64,000 bases of DNA from Acidobacteriota bacterium (GCA_018268955.1 JAFDVO010000036.1:1-64000), one strand, 5' to 3'; positions 34,743 to 43,360 are shown, counted from the first letter of the stretch. Numbers and translations are program-made. The notes: generated by a model from the letters alone, not told the origin.

Positions 34743-36305
34743 TTAGACCAGTTCGGCGTCGGCCACAACGCGCAGCCGCACCACGAACCGGCTGCCGAGG
34801 CCGAGACCGTCGCTGTAGCCCTGCAAGGTGCCGCCGTGCAGTTCGACCAGTCGGCGCGCCACAGCCAACCCCACACCATAGCTGCCTCGGTCGCCACCCA
34901 CGCTGGTGAAGAGATCGAAAACCCGCGGCAGCACGGCAGGGTCGATACCGCGTCCCACATCGGACACTGACAGCTCCGCTTCGGTGCCGAGAACAGTGAT
35001 GGCCGTCGCGACGCGGTCGCCCAGGTTCGAATACTTCGAGGCGTTCGATAGCAAGTTCCCGAGCACTTGTAGCAGCCGCTGCACATCCACGCGCACAAGC
35101 ACAGGCGCCGACGGCACGTGCACGGTGACCCGCTGATGCCGACGCTCGTAATCCGAAGCGGCTGTGTCCACGGCTTCGGCGAGCACTTCGCGCAGGTCCA
35201 CCACCTGCTGCTCCAACTCGACCTCCCCGCGAACGATGCGCGCGGTATCGAGCAGGTCGTCCAAGATGCGCGACATGTGCTTGGTTTGCCTGTCCAATAC
35301 AGCGAGCGCGCGCTGATGCGCTGAAGCGGGGGTGTCGGGCTGCAACATGCGCAACGCACCCTGAATGGCGTGAACGGGCTGCCGCAGTTCGTGGCCCACG
35401 ACCGACAACCACTGCTCCTTTCGCCGGCTCTCGTCGTCGGCGCGGAACGCAGTGGCTTTGAGGTTGGTGATGTCGGCACTGCTGCCCACCATGCCTACAC
35501 ATGCACCGGTGTCGTCCAGGCGCGGAGCACCGTAACTGCCAATCCAACGCCACTCGCCGTCGGCGCGGCGCACGCGGGTCTCGGCTTCGTAGGGCACTCC
35601 ACGAGCGAGACAATCGAGAAAGTGAGACACGTAGGCGTGGCGGTCGTCCGGATGTAGCAGCGGTTGCCAGTTGTCGCCGCGAGCCTCTTCCTCCGTGGCG
35701 CCGAAGAATGACAACCACGCGCGATTAACGAATTCGAGTTTGCCGCTGCCGTCGTGCACCCAAATCATGAGCGGCGTGGTGTCGGCCATTGTGCGGAACC
35801 GTCGTTCCGATTCCGCGAGTCGCGCTTGCGTGCGCAGGTTGTTGACCGCGACCGCCATCGCGTCTGCCAATTGAGAGAGCGCGTCGATCTCCCAATCGCT
35901 GGCCTCGTGTGGTGTGGCCCAATATGCGCCGATGGCGCCGATGGCCGGTTCCCCCGACGGCACCAGCAACAGCCCTGTGACAAAGGTTTGTCGATACAGG
36001 TCGTGCGGCACGCGGTCGTCCAACATGACGTCGGGAATGGCAACGGGCCGCTGCGACTGCATGGCCAGACCAGACACACAGTCCTTGGCGGGAAAGCGTC
36101 GCCCTTTCCAGAGCGGCCCGATGGCCTCCTCGTCGATGCAGTAACAGGATGCCCCGTCGAGGAGCACGACGCTGGCGCCATCGGCATCCACAACCTGCCG
36201 GGCCGCGTGACTGACCGCCGCGCTGATGGCGGGTAGGTCCTGAGCGGCAAGCAGACTACGCATGGCCTGAAGCAGCAGAGAACTGTGGCGTTCGAGCGGA
36301 GACAC
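34743..36305 (-). CDS. Cytosolic GAF-PAS sensor histidine kinase
   Basis: A 520-residue protein without membrane segments: GAF (about 10-155), PAS with PAC (about 165-285), HisKA dimerisation domain (about 295-360) with the H-box VVGHELRQPVHAIQG, and a HATPase_c domain (about 395-512) with N-box NLLSNASKYS, G1 box DVGRGID and G2 box GSYGVGLAVARRLVE. All residues for autophosphorylation look intact. No response regulator is encoded in the element; it may act on a host regulator. GTG start with GGGGAA four bases upstream. Transcription runs toward gdhA. Confidence 0.9.
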   Translation of the reverse strand: MSPLERHSSLLLQAMRSLLAAQDLPAISAAVSHAARQVVDADGASVVLLDGASCYCIDEEAIGPLWKGRRFPAKDCVSGLAMQSQRPVAIPDVMLDDRVPHDLYRQTFVTGLLLVPSGEPAIGAIGAYWATPHEASDWEIDALSQLADAMAVAVNNLRTQARLAESERRFRTMADTTPLMIWVHDGSGKLEFVNRAWLSFFGATEEEARGDNWQPLLHPDDRHAYVSHFLDCLARGVPYEAETRVRRADGEWRWIGSYGAPRLDDTGACVGMVGSSADITNLKATAFRADDESRRKEQWLSVVGHELRQPVHAIQGALRMLQPDTPASAHQRALAVLDRQTKHMSRILDDLLDTARIVRGEVELEQQVVDLREVLAEAVDTAASDYERRHQRVTVHVPSAPVLVRVDVQRLLQVLGNLLSNASKYSNLGDRVATAITVLGTEAELSVSDVGRGIDPAVLPRVFDLFTSVGGDRGSYGVGLAVARRLVELHGGTLQGYSDGLGLGSRFVVRLRVVADAELV

Positions 36306-36788
36306 TGATTCCCCGTGAAGTTGCGCGGTCGAGTTGTCGCGAGCACGTCTATTCTACCGAAGGCGGCGTAATTTGTGGCGCAAGTAAAGCTTGGGCTGGC
36401 TCGGGTAACCTCTTAGCGACTCGCGGGTTGCCCCGTAGCGACCCGCTGCGACGGTCCCTAAACGGCGGTAGGGTGTAGGCCGCCGACCTGCCAGTTACGC
36501 GCGCAATGTGAGCCAAAACTGCTGAGCGGCCCACCTAAGCACAACAATATGCGCAACTTTTGTTGTGCACGGCACCGAAAAGCGTGTTAACCTAACTGCG
36601 CACGTTGGCGCGGCGCACGCGCCAGCACAACAGTAACCAGCAGGCACCGCAACACAGCCACGGCTGTGGACACGAAGGGCAACCAGCGGTGACCCTGCGG
36701 CGGAACAATCCCCCGCCGTCGCGCAAGGACACCTTCTCTTAGCGCGAAGAACTAGCCGCACCCTACGCGGGTGCAGGGAGTTCTTCGC
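36306..36788. promoter_or_regulatory. Divergent regulatory gap of the element
   Basis: A 483-base gap between the kinase (minus) and the XRE gene (plus), with no supported gene. It contains a 9-base dyad GCACAACAA/TTGTTGTGC (36539-36568), a third half-site GCACAACA at 36625-36632, a GC-rich palindrome near 36606-36622 and a long hairpin at 36743-36789 that covers the start of the XRE gene. It is the natural control region for lysogeny-like regulation. Confidence 0.6.
36539..36568. promoter_or_regulatory. Operator-like inverted repeat
   Basis: GCACAACAA (36539-36547) and TTGTTGTGC (36560-36568), perfect arms separated by 12 bases; a further half-site GCACAACA is at 36625-36632. A likely binding site for the XRE-family protein encoded downstream. 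Confidence 0.45.
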
Positions 36789-36789
36789 G
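36743..36789 (+). promoter_or_regulatory. RNA hairpin enclosing the ribosome binding site of the XRE gene
   Basis: CGCGAAGAACT (36743-36753) pairs perfectly with AGTTCTTCGCG (36779-36789). Inside, GCACCC (36758-36763) pairs with GGGTGC (36769-36774) around a 5-base loop. The GGAG ribosome binding site (36777-36780) lies in the inner strand and the first G of the GTG is the last paired base. Translation would need this 11-base-pair stem to open. Confidence 0.6.
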
Positions 36790-37037
36790 TGACCCTGCTT
36801 ACGTATGTTCGTCGGAATGAAGGGCTGACACAGGCCGATTTGGCGGCTCGTGCCGGTCTGCATCGTCTGACCGTTTGGGGAATCGAACGTGGTCGGGTGA
36901 ACCCGAACCCCGACGAACTCGAACGGCTCGCCACCGCGCTGCACGTGCAGCCACCCGAAGCCCTGTTGGAGCAGGTCGAAGTGGTGTGGCCGCCGCACCA
37001 GCGCACCGCCAGCACCGAACAGGCGGTGACGGCATGA
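36789..37037 (+). CDS. XRE-family helix-turn-helix regulator
   Basis: An 82-residue protein with a lambda-repressor-like HTH (NEGLTQADLAARAGLHRLTVWGIERG). It has no dimerisation or cleavage domain, so it resembles small Cro-type regulators of mobile elements. The GTG at 36789 is preferred over one at 36771 because GGAG is 8 bases upstream and both bases fall within a strong RNA hairpin. Its stop overlaps the next start as ATGA. Confidence 0.85.
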   Translation: MTLLTYVRRNEGLTQADLAARAGLHRLTVWGIERGRVNPNPDELERLATALHVQPPEALLEQVEVVWPPHQRTASTEQAVTA

Positions 37038-37426
37038 GCCCGCGTCCTCCGCTGAAACAGCGCGACCGCGAAAGCGCACTGGTGCAGGCCGACGCCGAAG
37101 CGACCCGCCTGTGCGCGGCTCTCTACGAAGCCCGCGACCGGATTCTCGATACCGAAGTCGAGCTCTCGCGGCTGCGAGCCGCAATCGAGGAGACACGCCA
37201 GGACCTTCGCAAACGCGAAGCGATGTTTGCGGAGCTGAAGCAGGCATTCGAACGGCGCGTGGACCTGTTGTGCCAGTCCGACGCCGAGTGGACCGCTATC
37301 GAAATTGCGCGTCCCAGTCCCAGCTATCAAGTGTCGGAACCGCTGCGGTCGCGTGCACGACGTCTGATGAACGAGGGCTTTACGGCCCTGTGGCAGCGCT
37401 CGCGTGAACAGGCGGTGGCGCGATGA
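37034..37426 (+). CDS. Coiled-coil protein of unknown function
   Basis: A 130-residue protein, mostly helical. Residues 10-80 have heptad-like charge patterns (TEVELSRLRAAIEETRQDLRKREAMF) and the end is basic. I do not recognise a family. It starts with an ATGA overlap on the XRE gene and its stop overlaps the next gene in the same way, so the four genes from 36789 to 37871 are one translationally coupled unit. Confidence 0.65.
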   Translation: MSPRPPLKQRDRESALVQADAEATRLCAALYEARDRILDTEVELSRLRAAIEETRQDLRKREAMFAELKQAFERRVDLLCQSDAEWTAIEIARPSPSYQVSEPLRSRARRLMNEGFTALWQRSREQAVAR

Positions 37427-37638
37427 ACCTCGTTATCTCGCGCCACACCCCGGTAGCCGACCTGCCCGAACTGCTGTCCGTGGAGGAAGCGGCCACGTGG
37501 CTCGGCATCGGGCGCTCGCTGGCCTATGACCTCGTCGGCCGCGGCGACCTCGCCTCCGTGCGGCTCGGCCGGTTGCTGCGCGTGCCGCGTGCGGCACTGG
37601 CCGCGATGGTCGAGCAGACGCAGGCGGTGAGCGCATGA
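37423..37638 (+). CDS. Excisionase-like HTH_17 DNA-binding protein
   Basis: A 71-residue protein with the winged HTH of the excisionase/MerR-like family: LLSVEEAATWLGIGRSLAYDL followed by VRLGRLLRVPRAALAAMVE. Such proteins act as excisionases or as small transcription activators in phage satellites (AlpA-like). Coupled by ATGA overlaps on both sides. Confidence 0.8.
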   Translation: MNLVISRHTPVADLPELLSVEEAATWLGIGRSLAYDLVGRGDLASVRLGRLLRVPRAALAAMVEQTQAVSA

Positions 37639-37871
37639 CGGTAACGGTGCTGACCATTCCGCGTGCCGACCTGCCGTTGGCCGAACTGATGTTGCCGCGC
37701 ACCGGCGTGCGGTTGATGGGGAAGCGCCGCGTGCACTTCCTGTATTCGACTGACAAGCCGGTTGCGGGCCTCTCCTTCCGCGACGTTGACGGCACTCCCT
37801 TGGTGGAGTGCCGCAGCTTCGACTCCGAAGCCGACGCTCGCCGCTGGTGCGCCGAACAGGAGGTGCAGTGA
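37635..37871 (+). CDS. Small protein of unknown function
   Basis: A 78-residue protein, MTVTVLTIPRADLPLAELML at its start and with an acidic end (DSEADARRWCAEQ). No family recognised. It overlaps the previous stop (ATGA), and its TGA overlaps the ATG of the primase gene by one base. Confidence 0.55.
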   Translation: MTVTVLTIPRADLPLAELMLPRTGVRLMGKRRVHFLYSTDKPVAGLSFRDVDGTPLVECRSFDSEADARRWCAEQEVQ

Positions 37872-40357
37872 TGAACGCTGCTGCACCCGACCTGTTGCAC
37901 CGCTACTCGGACCTCGGCTTCCGGCTGGTGTTTTACCCGTCGAAGTCGAAGGCGCCGAACGAGAAAGGCTGGACCGAGAAGATCTACACACTGGCCGACT
38001 ACCAGCCCGGTGACAACGTGGGCGCGATGCTCGGGCACGAGATCGCGCCCGGCAGGTTCCTGGCCGACTTCGATATTGACAGCTACCACGCCAGTCTGGT
38101 GACGCGGCTGCTGCCGCGCACCGACTTCGCCTTCGGCCGCGCGAGCAAGCCTGTCTCGCACCTGATGGTGACCACGTCGCGTCCGGTGGTGTCCTACCAA
38201 TACCGCGACGTTGACGACGCCAAGACGGTGCTGATTGAACTGCGCGGCACCAAGCAGGACGGCTCTGTGGGTCTGCAGACCATGATGCCGCCGAGCGTGC
38301 ACCCGAACGGCGAGACCGTGACGATGCACCCGAGCGCGGCACTGGCGCTGGCGCACTACGAAGCCGAATTGGCCGAGCGCGGAGTGCGCCATTACGCCAT
38401 CGGCAGCATCTTGGTTCGCAATCTGCGGCATCGCGGCTTCGGCCACGAGGTGCGACTGGCCATCTCCGGCTTCCTGTTGCAGAGCGGGATGACGCAGCAG
38501 GACGTGATTGTGCTGGGCGAGGCCATCGCCACGGAGACAGGCAACGACGTTGATGATGTTGCGCCTTCCGTCCGCGATACCGCAAAGCGCATCCGCGAGG
38601 GCGAGAAGGTGACCGCCGCTGGCGCACTGGCCACGGCCATCGGCGAGCGTGGCCGTGCCGTTGTCGCTCGTATCCGCGAGTGGCTCGGCGTCGGCGTCTC
38701 GAACGGCGACATCGTGATGGACGCCGGAAAGCTGCCCGACGTAGTCGACCATGCCGAAGCCGCGTTGCTGGCCAGCCGCGCACCGATTTACCAGCGTGGC
38801 GGAACGTTGATGCGCACCGTGCGGCTCGACTCGCCCATCGACGAAGAGCGGGTGCGTCGGAAGGCAGGTGCCGTAGTCCTGAAGGAAGTGGGCTCGTCGT
38901 GGCTGATTGAGCAGATGGCGCGGTCGGCCCGGTGGCTCCGTCGAAGCGGCGACGAACTGAAGCTGGCCGACCCGCAACCGAAATACGCCAACACGCTGAT
39001 TGAGCGTGGTGAGTGGCGTTTCCCGCTGCTGCGGGCCGTGCTGACTGCACCGACGCTGGACATCGACGGCCGCATCGTCGAGACGCCCGGCTATGACGCC
39101 GATACGGGACTGCTGCTCGACTTCGCACCCGGTGCCTTCCCGCCGGTGCCTGTGAACCCGACTCGCGAGGACGCACTGGCTGCGATTGCGAGACTCGAAT
39201 ACCCGTTCCGGCTGTTCCCGTTCGAGACGCCAGCAGCGCGAGCCGTCTTTCTCTCTGCCATGTTGAGCGCCATTGTGCGCCCGGTGCTGCGCAACGCGCC
39301 GATGCACAACTTCGACGCGCCGAGCGCGGCGACAGGAAAGTCGAAGCTGGCTGCTGCCGTCGGTGTTTACGCGACCGGCGTTGAACCTCCCGCGATGAGC
39401 CAGGGCAAGTCGCCGGAAGAGGATGAGAAGCGACTGTCGACTGCGCTGGTCGCCGGCGACACGGTCGTGCACATCGACAACTGCGAGCGCGAGGTCGGCG
39501 GCGACTTTATCTGCAGCGTGCTGACCGAGGCCGTAGTGCAGGCGCGCATCCTCGGCTTGACCGAGCGCCGCTTGATACCCAACACGGCGCTTCTGTTGGC
39601 GTCGGGCAACAACCTCGTAATCGCGGGCGACTTGTGCACGCGCTCCGTTATCTGCCGTCTGGACGCCCAGATGGAACGGCCTGACACGCGGAGGTTCGAC
39701 TTCGAGCCGCTTGACGTGCTGCGTGCCCACCGTGCGCAGTTGGTGGTGGACGGGCTGACGGTGTTGCGCGCCTATCGTCTGGCGCAGCAGCGCGGCGAGC
39801 AGGCGACCGTTGACGGCCAGCCGCTGCGACCGATGCGGTCGTTCTCGGATTACGAGTGGATTCGAGGTGCGCTGGTCTGGCTCGGTTACGCCGACCCTGC
39901 CGACACGCAGCAGGCGGTGCTGGACAACGACCCGAAACGCGACGAAGTGCGGGACGTGATGGACGCGTGGTGGGAGCGCTTCGGTGACCGCGACGTGGAG
40001 GTGAGCGACATCCCGAATGTCGAGAAAGCGATGGACACCACGTATTCGATTGGCGAGGTGGAACGTGTTCGGATGATGGACCCGCTGTATCGCGCACTGA
40101 TGGAGACGGTGCCCGGCTGCCGCCTGAGTCGCGCGTGGAATGCGAAGGCCGTGGGCAAGTGGCTCTCGCACCAGCGGAAACGGATCGTCGGTGGTCGGCG
40201 CTTCGTTCCCCGGGAAGCGGGCAGCAAGCGGGTGACGTGGGCGTTGGTGGCGGCACAGGGCGGACACCAGCAGTCCGAACTCCCGGAGGCGCGCACCGAT
40301 GCCGAGGCTGCGAACGCCAGCAACGTGATGGTCCTCGGACCGGAGCGCGTGCAGTGA
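37871..40357 (+). CDS. Primase-polymerase with helicase-like ATPase domain
   Basis: A protein of 828 residues. The N-terminal part (about 1-190) resembles the bifunctional primase/polymerase domain: LGFRLVFYPSKSKAPNEKGW opens it, FLADFDIDSYHA provides the catalytic acidic pair and SHLMVTT the basic motif. The C-terminal part has a P-loop (APSAATGKSKLA, near 495) and a Walker B-like VVHIDNCE, as in helicase-type ATPases of phages and plasmids. It should start replication of the excised element. AGGAGGTG five bases before the ATG is the best ribosome binding site in the element. I infer the function from motifs only. Confidence 0.75.
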   Translation: MNAAAPDLLHRYSDLGFRLVFYPSKSKAPNEKGWTEKIYTLADYQPGDNVGAMLGHEIAPGRFLADFDIDSYHASLVTRLLPRTDFAFGRASKPVSHLMVTTSRPVVSYQYRDVDDAKTVLIELRGTKQDGSVGLQTMMPPSVHPNGETVTMHPSAALALAHYEAELAERGVRHYAIGSILVRNLRHRGFGHEVRLAISGFLLQSGMTQQDVIVLGEAIATETGNDVDDVAPSVRDTAKRIREGEKVTAAGALATAIGERGRAVVARIREWLGVGVSNGDIVMDAGKLPDVVDHAEAALLASRAPIYQRGGTLMRTVRLDSPIDEERVRRKAGAVVLKEVGSSWLIEQMARSARWLRRSGDELKLADPQPKYANTLIERGEWRFPLLRAVLTAPTLDIDGRIVETPGYDADTGLLLDFAPGAFPPVPVNPTREDALAAIARLEYPFRLFPFETPAARAVFLSAMLSAIVRPVLRNAPMHNFDAPSAATGKSKLAAAVGVYATGVEPPAMSQGKSPEEDEKRLSTALVAGDTVVHIDNCEREVGGDFICSVLTEAVVQARILGLTERRLIPNTALLLASGNNLVIAGDLCTRSVICRLDAQMERPDTRRFDFEPLDVLRAHRAQLVVDGLTVLRAYRLAQQRGEQATVDGQPLRPMRSFSDYEWIRGALVWLGYADPADTQQAVLDNDPKRDEVRDVMDAWWERFGDRDVEVSDIPNVEKAMDTTYSIGEVERVRMMDPLYRALMETVPGCRLSRAWNAKAVGKWLSHQRKRIVGGRRFVPREAGSKRVTWALVAAQGGHQQSELPEARTDAEAANASNVMVLGPERVQ

Positions 40358-40670
40358 GCACAGCCGTTTGCGGTTTGGCGGTTACGCGGTGTCGGACCGA
40401 GCCTGCCCGGATTGCGATGCACCCTGTGCAATTGGATTTGGGCCAGCTCGAAACTACACCGCCATACCGCCAAACCGCACCCGGCAGGCAAGCTGCACCC
40501 GGTTACAGGCGCGTCACCCGCGTTCGCCTCGGCACGCTTGTGCCCTGCCGTTCTGCACCCGCGATGCGCGCCGCGAACATCGCACGTCGCCTCGTGGGTC
40601 GCGGGAGCCAGGTCCTCGCGGCCCCGACCGCGCTGCCCGCGCCTAACAGAGTGTTAAACCGCTCGGCGCG

Positions 40671-40705
40671 CCGCGACGTTTTGCTCTGCATTCCGTCGCG
40701 GTTTT
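40671..40705 (+). terminator. Intrinsic terminator inside the element
   Basis: CCGCGACG (40671-40678) pairs with CGTCGCGG (40694-40701) around a 15-base loop, followed by TTTT. It ends the left module (regulator to primase). An arm-site pair follows 6 bases later, as at the left end. Confidence 0.65.
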
Positions 40706-40711
40706 CGCGGC

Positions 40712-40729
40712 AGCTAACCAACAGCTAAC
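40712..40729 (+). repeat. Middle arm-site pair (AGCTAAC, 11-base spacing)
   Basis: AGCTAAC at 40712-40718 and 40723-40729. The bases after it (GGAATGGGATGG) resemble those after the left pair (GGACGGGTGTGG), and both pairs follow a terminator. Confidence 0.55.
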
Positions 40730-40732
40730 GGA

Positions 40733-41317
40733 ATGGGATGGCCAAAGGGCAAGCCGCAGACGCCCGAGCACCGCGCGAAGAACGCCGAGGGCGTGCGCCG
40801 CTGGCACCAGCGCATGTCGGCGGCGGAACGCGAGGCCTACATCGCCAAGCAGCAGGCCGCACAACCTCGCGGCCTGACGTTCGACCGTCGGATCTCGAAG
40901 CCGACGCCATTTGTGAAAGGACACAAGCCGATGCACACCCCTGAGGGCGTGGCGAAGATGGCCGAGAGCAAGCGCGAGCGCCGCATCCTCGCCGACCGTG
41001 TAATCGCGGCCACCAACGAGCGGTCCGAACGCATCGACCAGATTATCGAGAGCGTGCTGACCGGGCCACCCGCTGTCGCGCTCGCGTGGCTGACGAAGGC
41101 CGCCGAAATGGAACTGAAGCGGCGCGAGGCAGCACCCACCATCGCCGAGGCGCAGCCGTGGGTGGCCTACGCCACCGACGAGGAGCTGACCATCGTCGCC
41201 GACATCGCCGAGCGCTGCGAGGCACGCATGCGAGCCGGCGAGCGCCGAGCCGATGCGAAGCCACCCGCGCTGCCACCTGCCATCGACACCGAACCCGACG
41301 TGATGGTGCTGCGATGA
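40733..41317 (+). CDS. Basic phage-type protein, possible small terminase-like
   Basis: A 194-residue protein. The start GWPKGKPQTPEHRAKNAEG resembles the NUMOD3-like basic DNA-contacting segment found in phage proteins. The rest is helical, with NERSERIDQIIESVL and WVAYATDEELTIVADIAERCEARM in the second half. Position before the packaging-type genes and the basic head suggest a DNA-binding role such as a small terminase subunit, but this is a guess. First gene of the coupled block 40733-42607. Confidence 0.55.
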   Translation: MGWPKGKPQTPEHRAKNAEGVRRWHQRMSAAEREAYIAKQQAAQPRGLTFDRRISKPTPFVKGHKPMHTPEGVAKMAESKRERRILADRVIAATNERSERIDQIIESVLTGPPAVALAWLTKAAEMELKRREAAPTIAEAQPWVAYATDEELTIVADIAERCEARMRAGERRADAKPPALPPAIDTEPDVMVLR

Positions 41318-41699
41318 AGCCGTCCGAGCTTATCGCCGCTGTCCGTAACCACGGAGCCACCATCGAGGCCACGCCCGAAGGTGAACTTCGCATCGAGGGC
41401 TGGCCCGCGCTGCCCCTCGACATTCGCACGCGCCTGCGCGAACAGCGCGAGGCCGTGGCACTGCTGCTCGCTGCCGAACGTGCCAAGCGCGAGACCGACA
41501 GCACACCGACCATCGCCCCGCGTGACTACGCCGCCCTCGGCCTGTCGGTCGTGAACGGTGTAGTGACGCACCCGCTCGGCGACCACGTGGCCGCCGACAT
41601 CCTTGCCGGTCGCATCTCGCGCGCCCGCGCTATCGAAATGCGTAAACAGGCGGAGCAGTTCGGACGTGAACTGCGGCACGCCAGATTGTGGAGAGGATA

Positions 41700-41700
<1 letters not shown>
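41314..41700 (+). CDS. TubC-like docking-domain protein
   Basis: A 128-residue protein. Residues 1-50 (MKPSELIAAVRNHGATIEAT, then EGELRIEGW) read like the TubC N-terminal docking domain, a small fold first seen in non-ribosomal peptide synthetases but also scattered in phage and plasmid proteins. The second half, ending in GRELRHARLWRG, is basic. No enzyme motif is seen. ATGA overlap with the gene before. Confidence 0.6.
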
Positions 41701-42115
<415 letters not shown>

Positions 42116-42119
<4 letters not shown>

Positions 42120-42607
42120 CCATTTACAACGCCGACGCGGCACGCGAAGCGCAGAAGCGGCTGGACGAACTGACGGCGCTGACCGAATCGCGGGAGCGCG
42201 TGCTGGCCATCCTCGAGGACAGGCAGCAGAAGCTGGCCGACCTGACCGAACGCTACCGCACCACCGTGATGGTCGAAGCCGACTACGCGCACGACCGGGC
42301 CATGTTGCAGGCCGACATCGAGGCGCTCTCGACCACCGGCAGGCAGGCGACCGGGACGCAGGAGGTCTGGACCCTGATGAAGCAGGTGGGCTGGGGCCTG
42401 CGTGACCTCGACCTGCGCATCGAGCGGCTGCGCCGCGAATACGAGGACTGGCAGCGCCGCGCCACCACCAACCCCGAGGGCACGGCCATGTATCGCCTCG
42501 TTCGCGGGAACCACTACCGCGATGGTCGCCGCGTGCAGCCCGGCGAGGTGGTTGAACTGACGCACCGGCAGGCCGAGGCCTGGAGCGATTTGTTCGAACC
42601 CGTTTAG
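42116..42607 (+). CDS. Phage-type coiled-coil protein
   Basis: A 163-residue protein. The first 120 residues are a long helix with heptads (TALTESRERVLAILEDRQQK and RDLDLRIERLRREYEDWQ). The last 40 form a small beta domain, GNHYRDGRRVQPGEVVELTH, a pattern seen at the end of several phage structural or head-completion proteins. ATGA overlap with the gene before. Function is not known. Confidence 0.6.
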
Positions 42608-42841
42608 CGGAGGGGAAGCTGACAGGTGCTGCGGGTGTGCGCCTGAACCAAACCAGTGCTGGTCCCCTCCGCCAGTCCGTTGCTGCGTTCGTTCTTCGCA
42701 GGGTCGAACGCACCGGGCTGACACGCGAGCCGGCACTTGGAACACCTCTGGCCGTGGGCGCGCGGCCAGCGTTAGCCGGAGCGGAGGCTGCTCCCCGCTG
42801 TCGGCACGCGCCCACCTTTATCGACTCTGGAGAACGCGACG
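42608..42841 (+). promoter_or_regulatory. Structured leader before the decoration-like gene
   Basis: A 234-base gap. GCGGAGGGGA (42607-42616) is a perfect inverted repeat of TCCCCTCCGC (42663-42672), and further on CTGGCC/GGCCAG and GGAGC/GCTCC can pair. A GGAGA ribosome binding site lies before the ATG at 42842. It may be an mRNA leader that sets the level of the capsid-type protein, or a small RNA; no tRNA is seen. Confidence 0.4.
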
Positions 42842-43261
42842 ATGAACAACACGATTGCACTGACTACGACGCCGCAGCCTGTTCCGAGTGAGGACGCCAA
42901 AGCCGCCGAAGCCCTGATGCCCGGCTACCTGGTGACCCTGAACAGCGCGGGCGATGCTGTGAAGCACCCGACCGCCGGTGCCGCTGCTGCCCGCACGTTT
43001 GCCCTCGAACGCGATGAGATGGGCAAGACCATCGACACACCCTACGCCGTGAACGACACCGTGAAGGTGGGCACCTTTGCCCGAGGCCAGCGACTGCTGG
43101 CGTGGCTCCCGGCCGGTGCCACGGTAGCCGTAGGCGACCCGCTGGAAAGTGCCGGTAACGGTCTGCTACGACCCGTAACCACTGGCGTGGCGCTGGTGCG
43201 TGCCCTACAGGCTGTGACCAACCCAGCGACCGCCGTGCGGGTGCGCGTGGAGGTGCTGTAG
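42842..43261 (+). CDS. Capsid decoration-like (DUF2190-type) protein
   Basis: A 139-residue protein, beta-rich and Ala/Val/Gly rich. The pattern LMPGYLVTLNSAGDAVKHPT then VNDTVKVGTFARGQRLLAWL and VGDPLESAGNGLL is that of head decoration or DUF2190 proteins, which bind the outside of phage capsids. It is the only capsid-type gene in the element. If the element is a satellite, this could remodel or mark a helper capsid. Confidence 0.65.
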   Translation: MNNTIALTTTPQPVPSEDAKAAEALMPGYLVTLNSAGDAVKHPTAGAAAARTFALERDEMGKTIDTPYAVNDTVKVGTFARGQRLLAWLPAGATVAVGDPLESAGNGLLRPVTTGVALVRALQAVTNPATAVRVRVEVL

Positions 43262-43360
43262 GCGCGAGGCGGTGATTGTCCGCCCGACTCGGCGACTGCC
43301 ACACTTATTAGGGTAGTTGGAACAGCAACAAACGGCGTCACACAACGGAAGGATGTCTGT

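Larger units (their letters stand above)
40358..40732. other. Candidate replication origin of the element
   Basis: A 375-base gap after the primase gene. TGCGGTTTGGCGGT at 40369-40382 is a perfect inverted repeat of 40466-40479, with 83 bases between. TGCACCC occurs three times (40419, 40494, 40554). A short AT-richer stretch (CAATTGGATTTG) lies within. A terminator (40671-40705) and an AGCTAAC pair (40712-40729) close the region. An open frame from 40354 to 40728 looks non-coding. Confidence 0.5.

Noticed and set aside
34600-35718. Upstream extension of the gdhA frame into the element
   Set aside because: It is a shadow of the kinase gene in another frame; glutamate dehydrogenase homology starts at the ATG at 34599.
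37034-37871. Toxin-antitoxin module among the small coupled genes
   Set aside because: No toxin fold or known antitoxin motif is seen; the genes are better explained as regulators of the element.
37433-40267. A 944-codon open frame antisense to the primase gene
   Set aside because: Composition is His/Arg/Val-rich with no motif, while the plus strand shows primase and P-loop motifs and a strong ribosome binding site.
40354-40728. A GTG-start frame overlapping the primase stop by 4 bases
   Set aside because: The product has no domain-like pattern, and the stretch holds a 14-base inverted repeat, a terminator and an arm site, so it looks like a non-coding control region.
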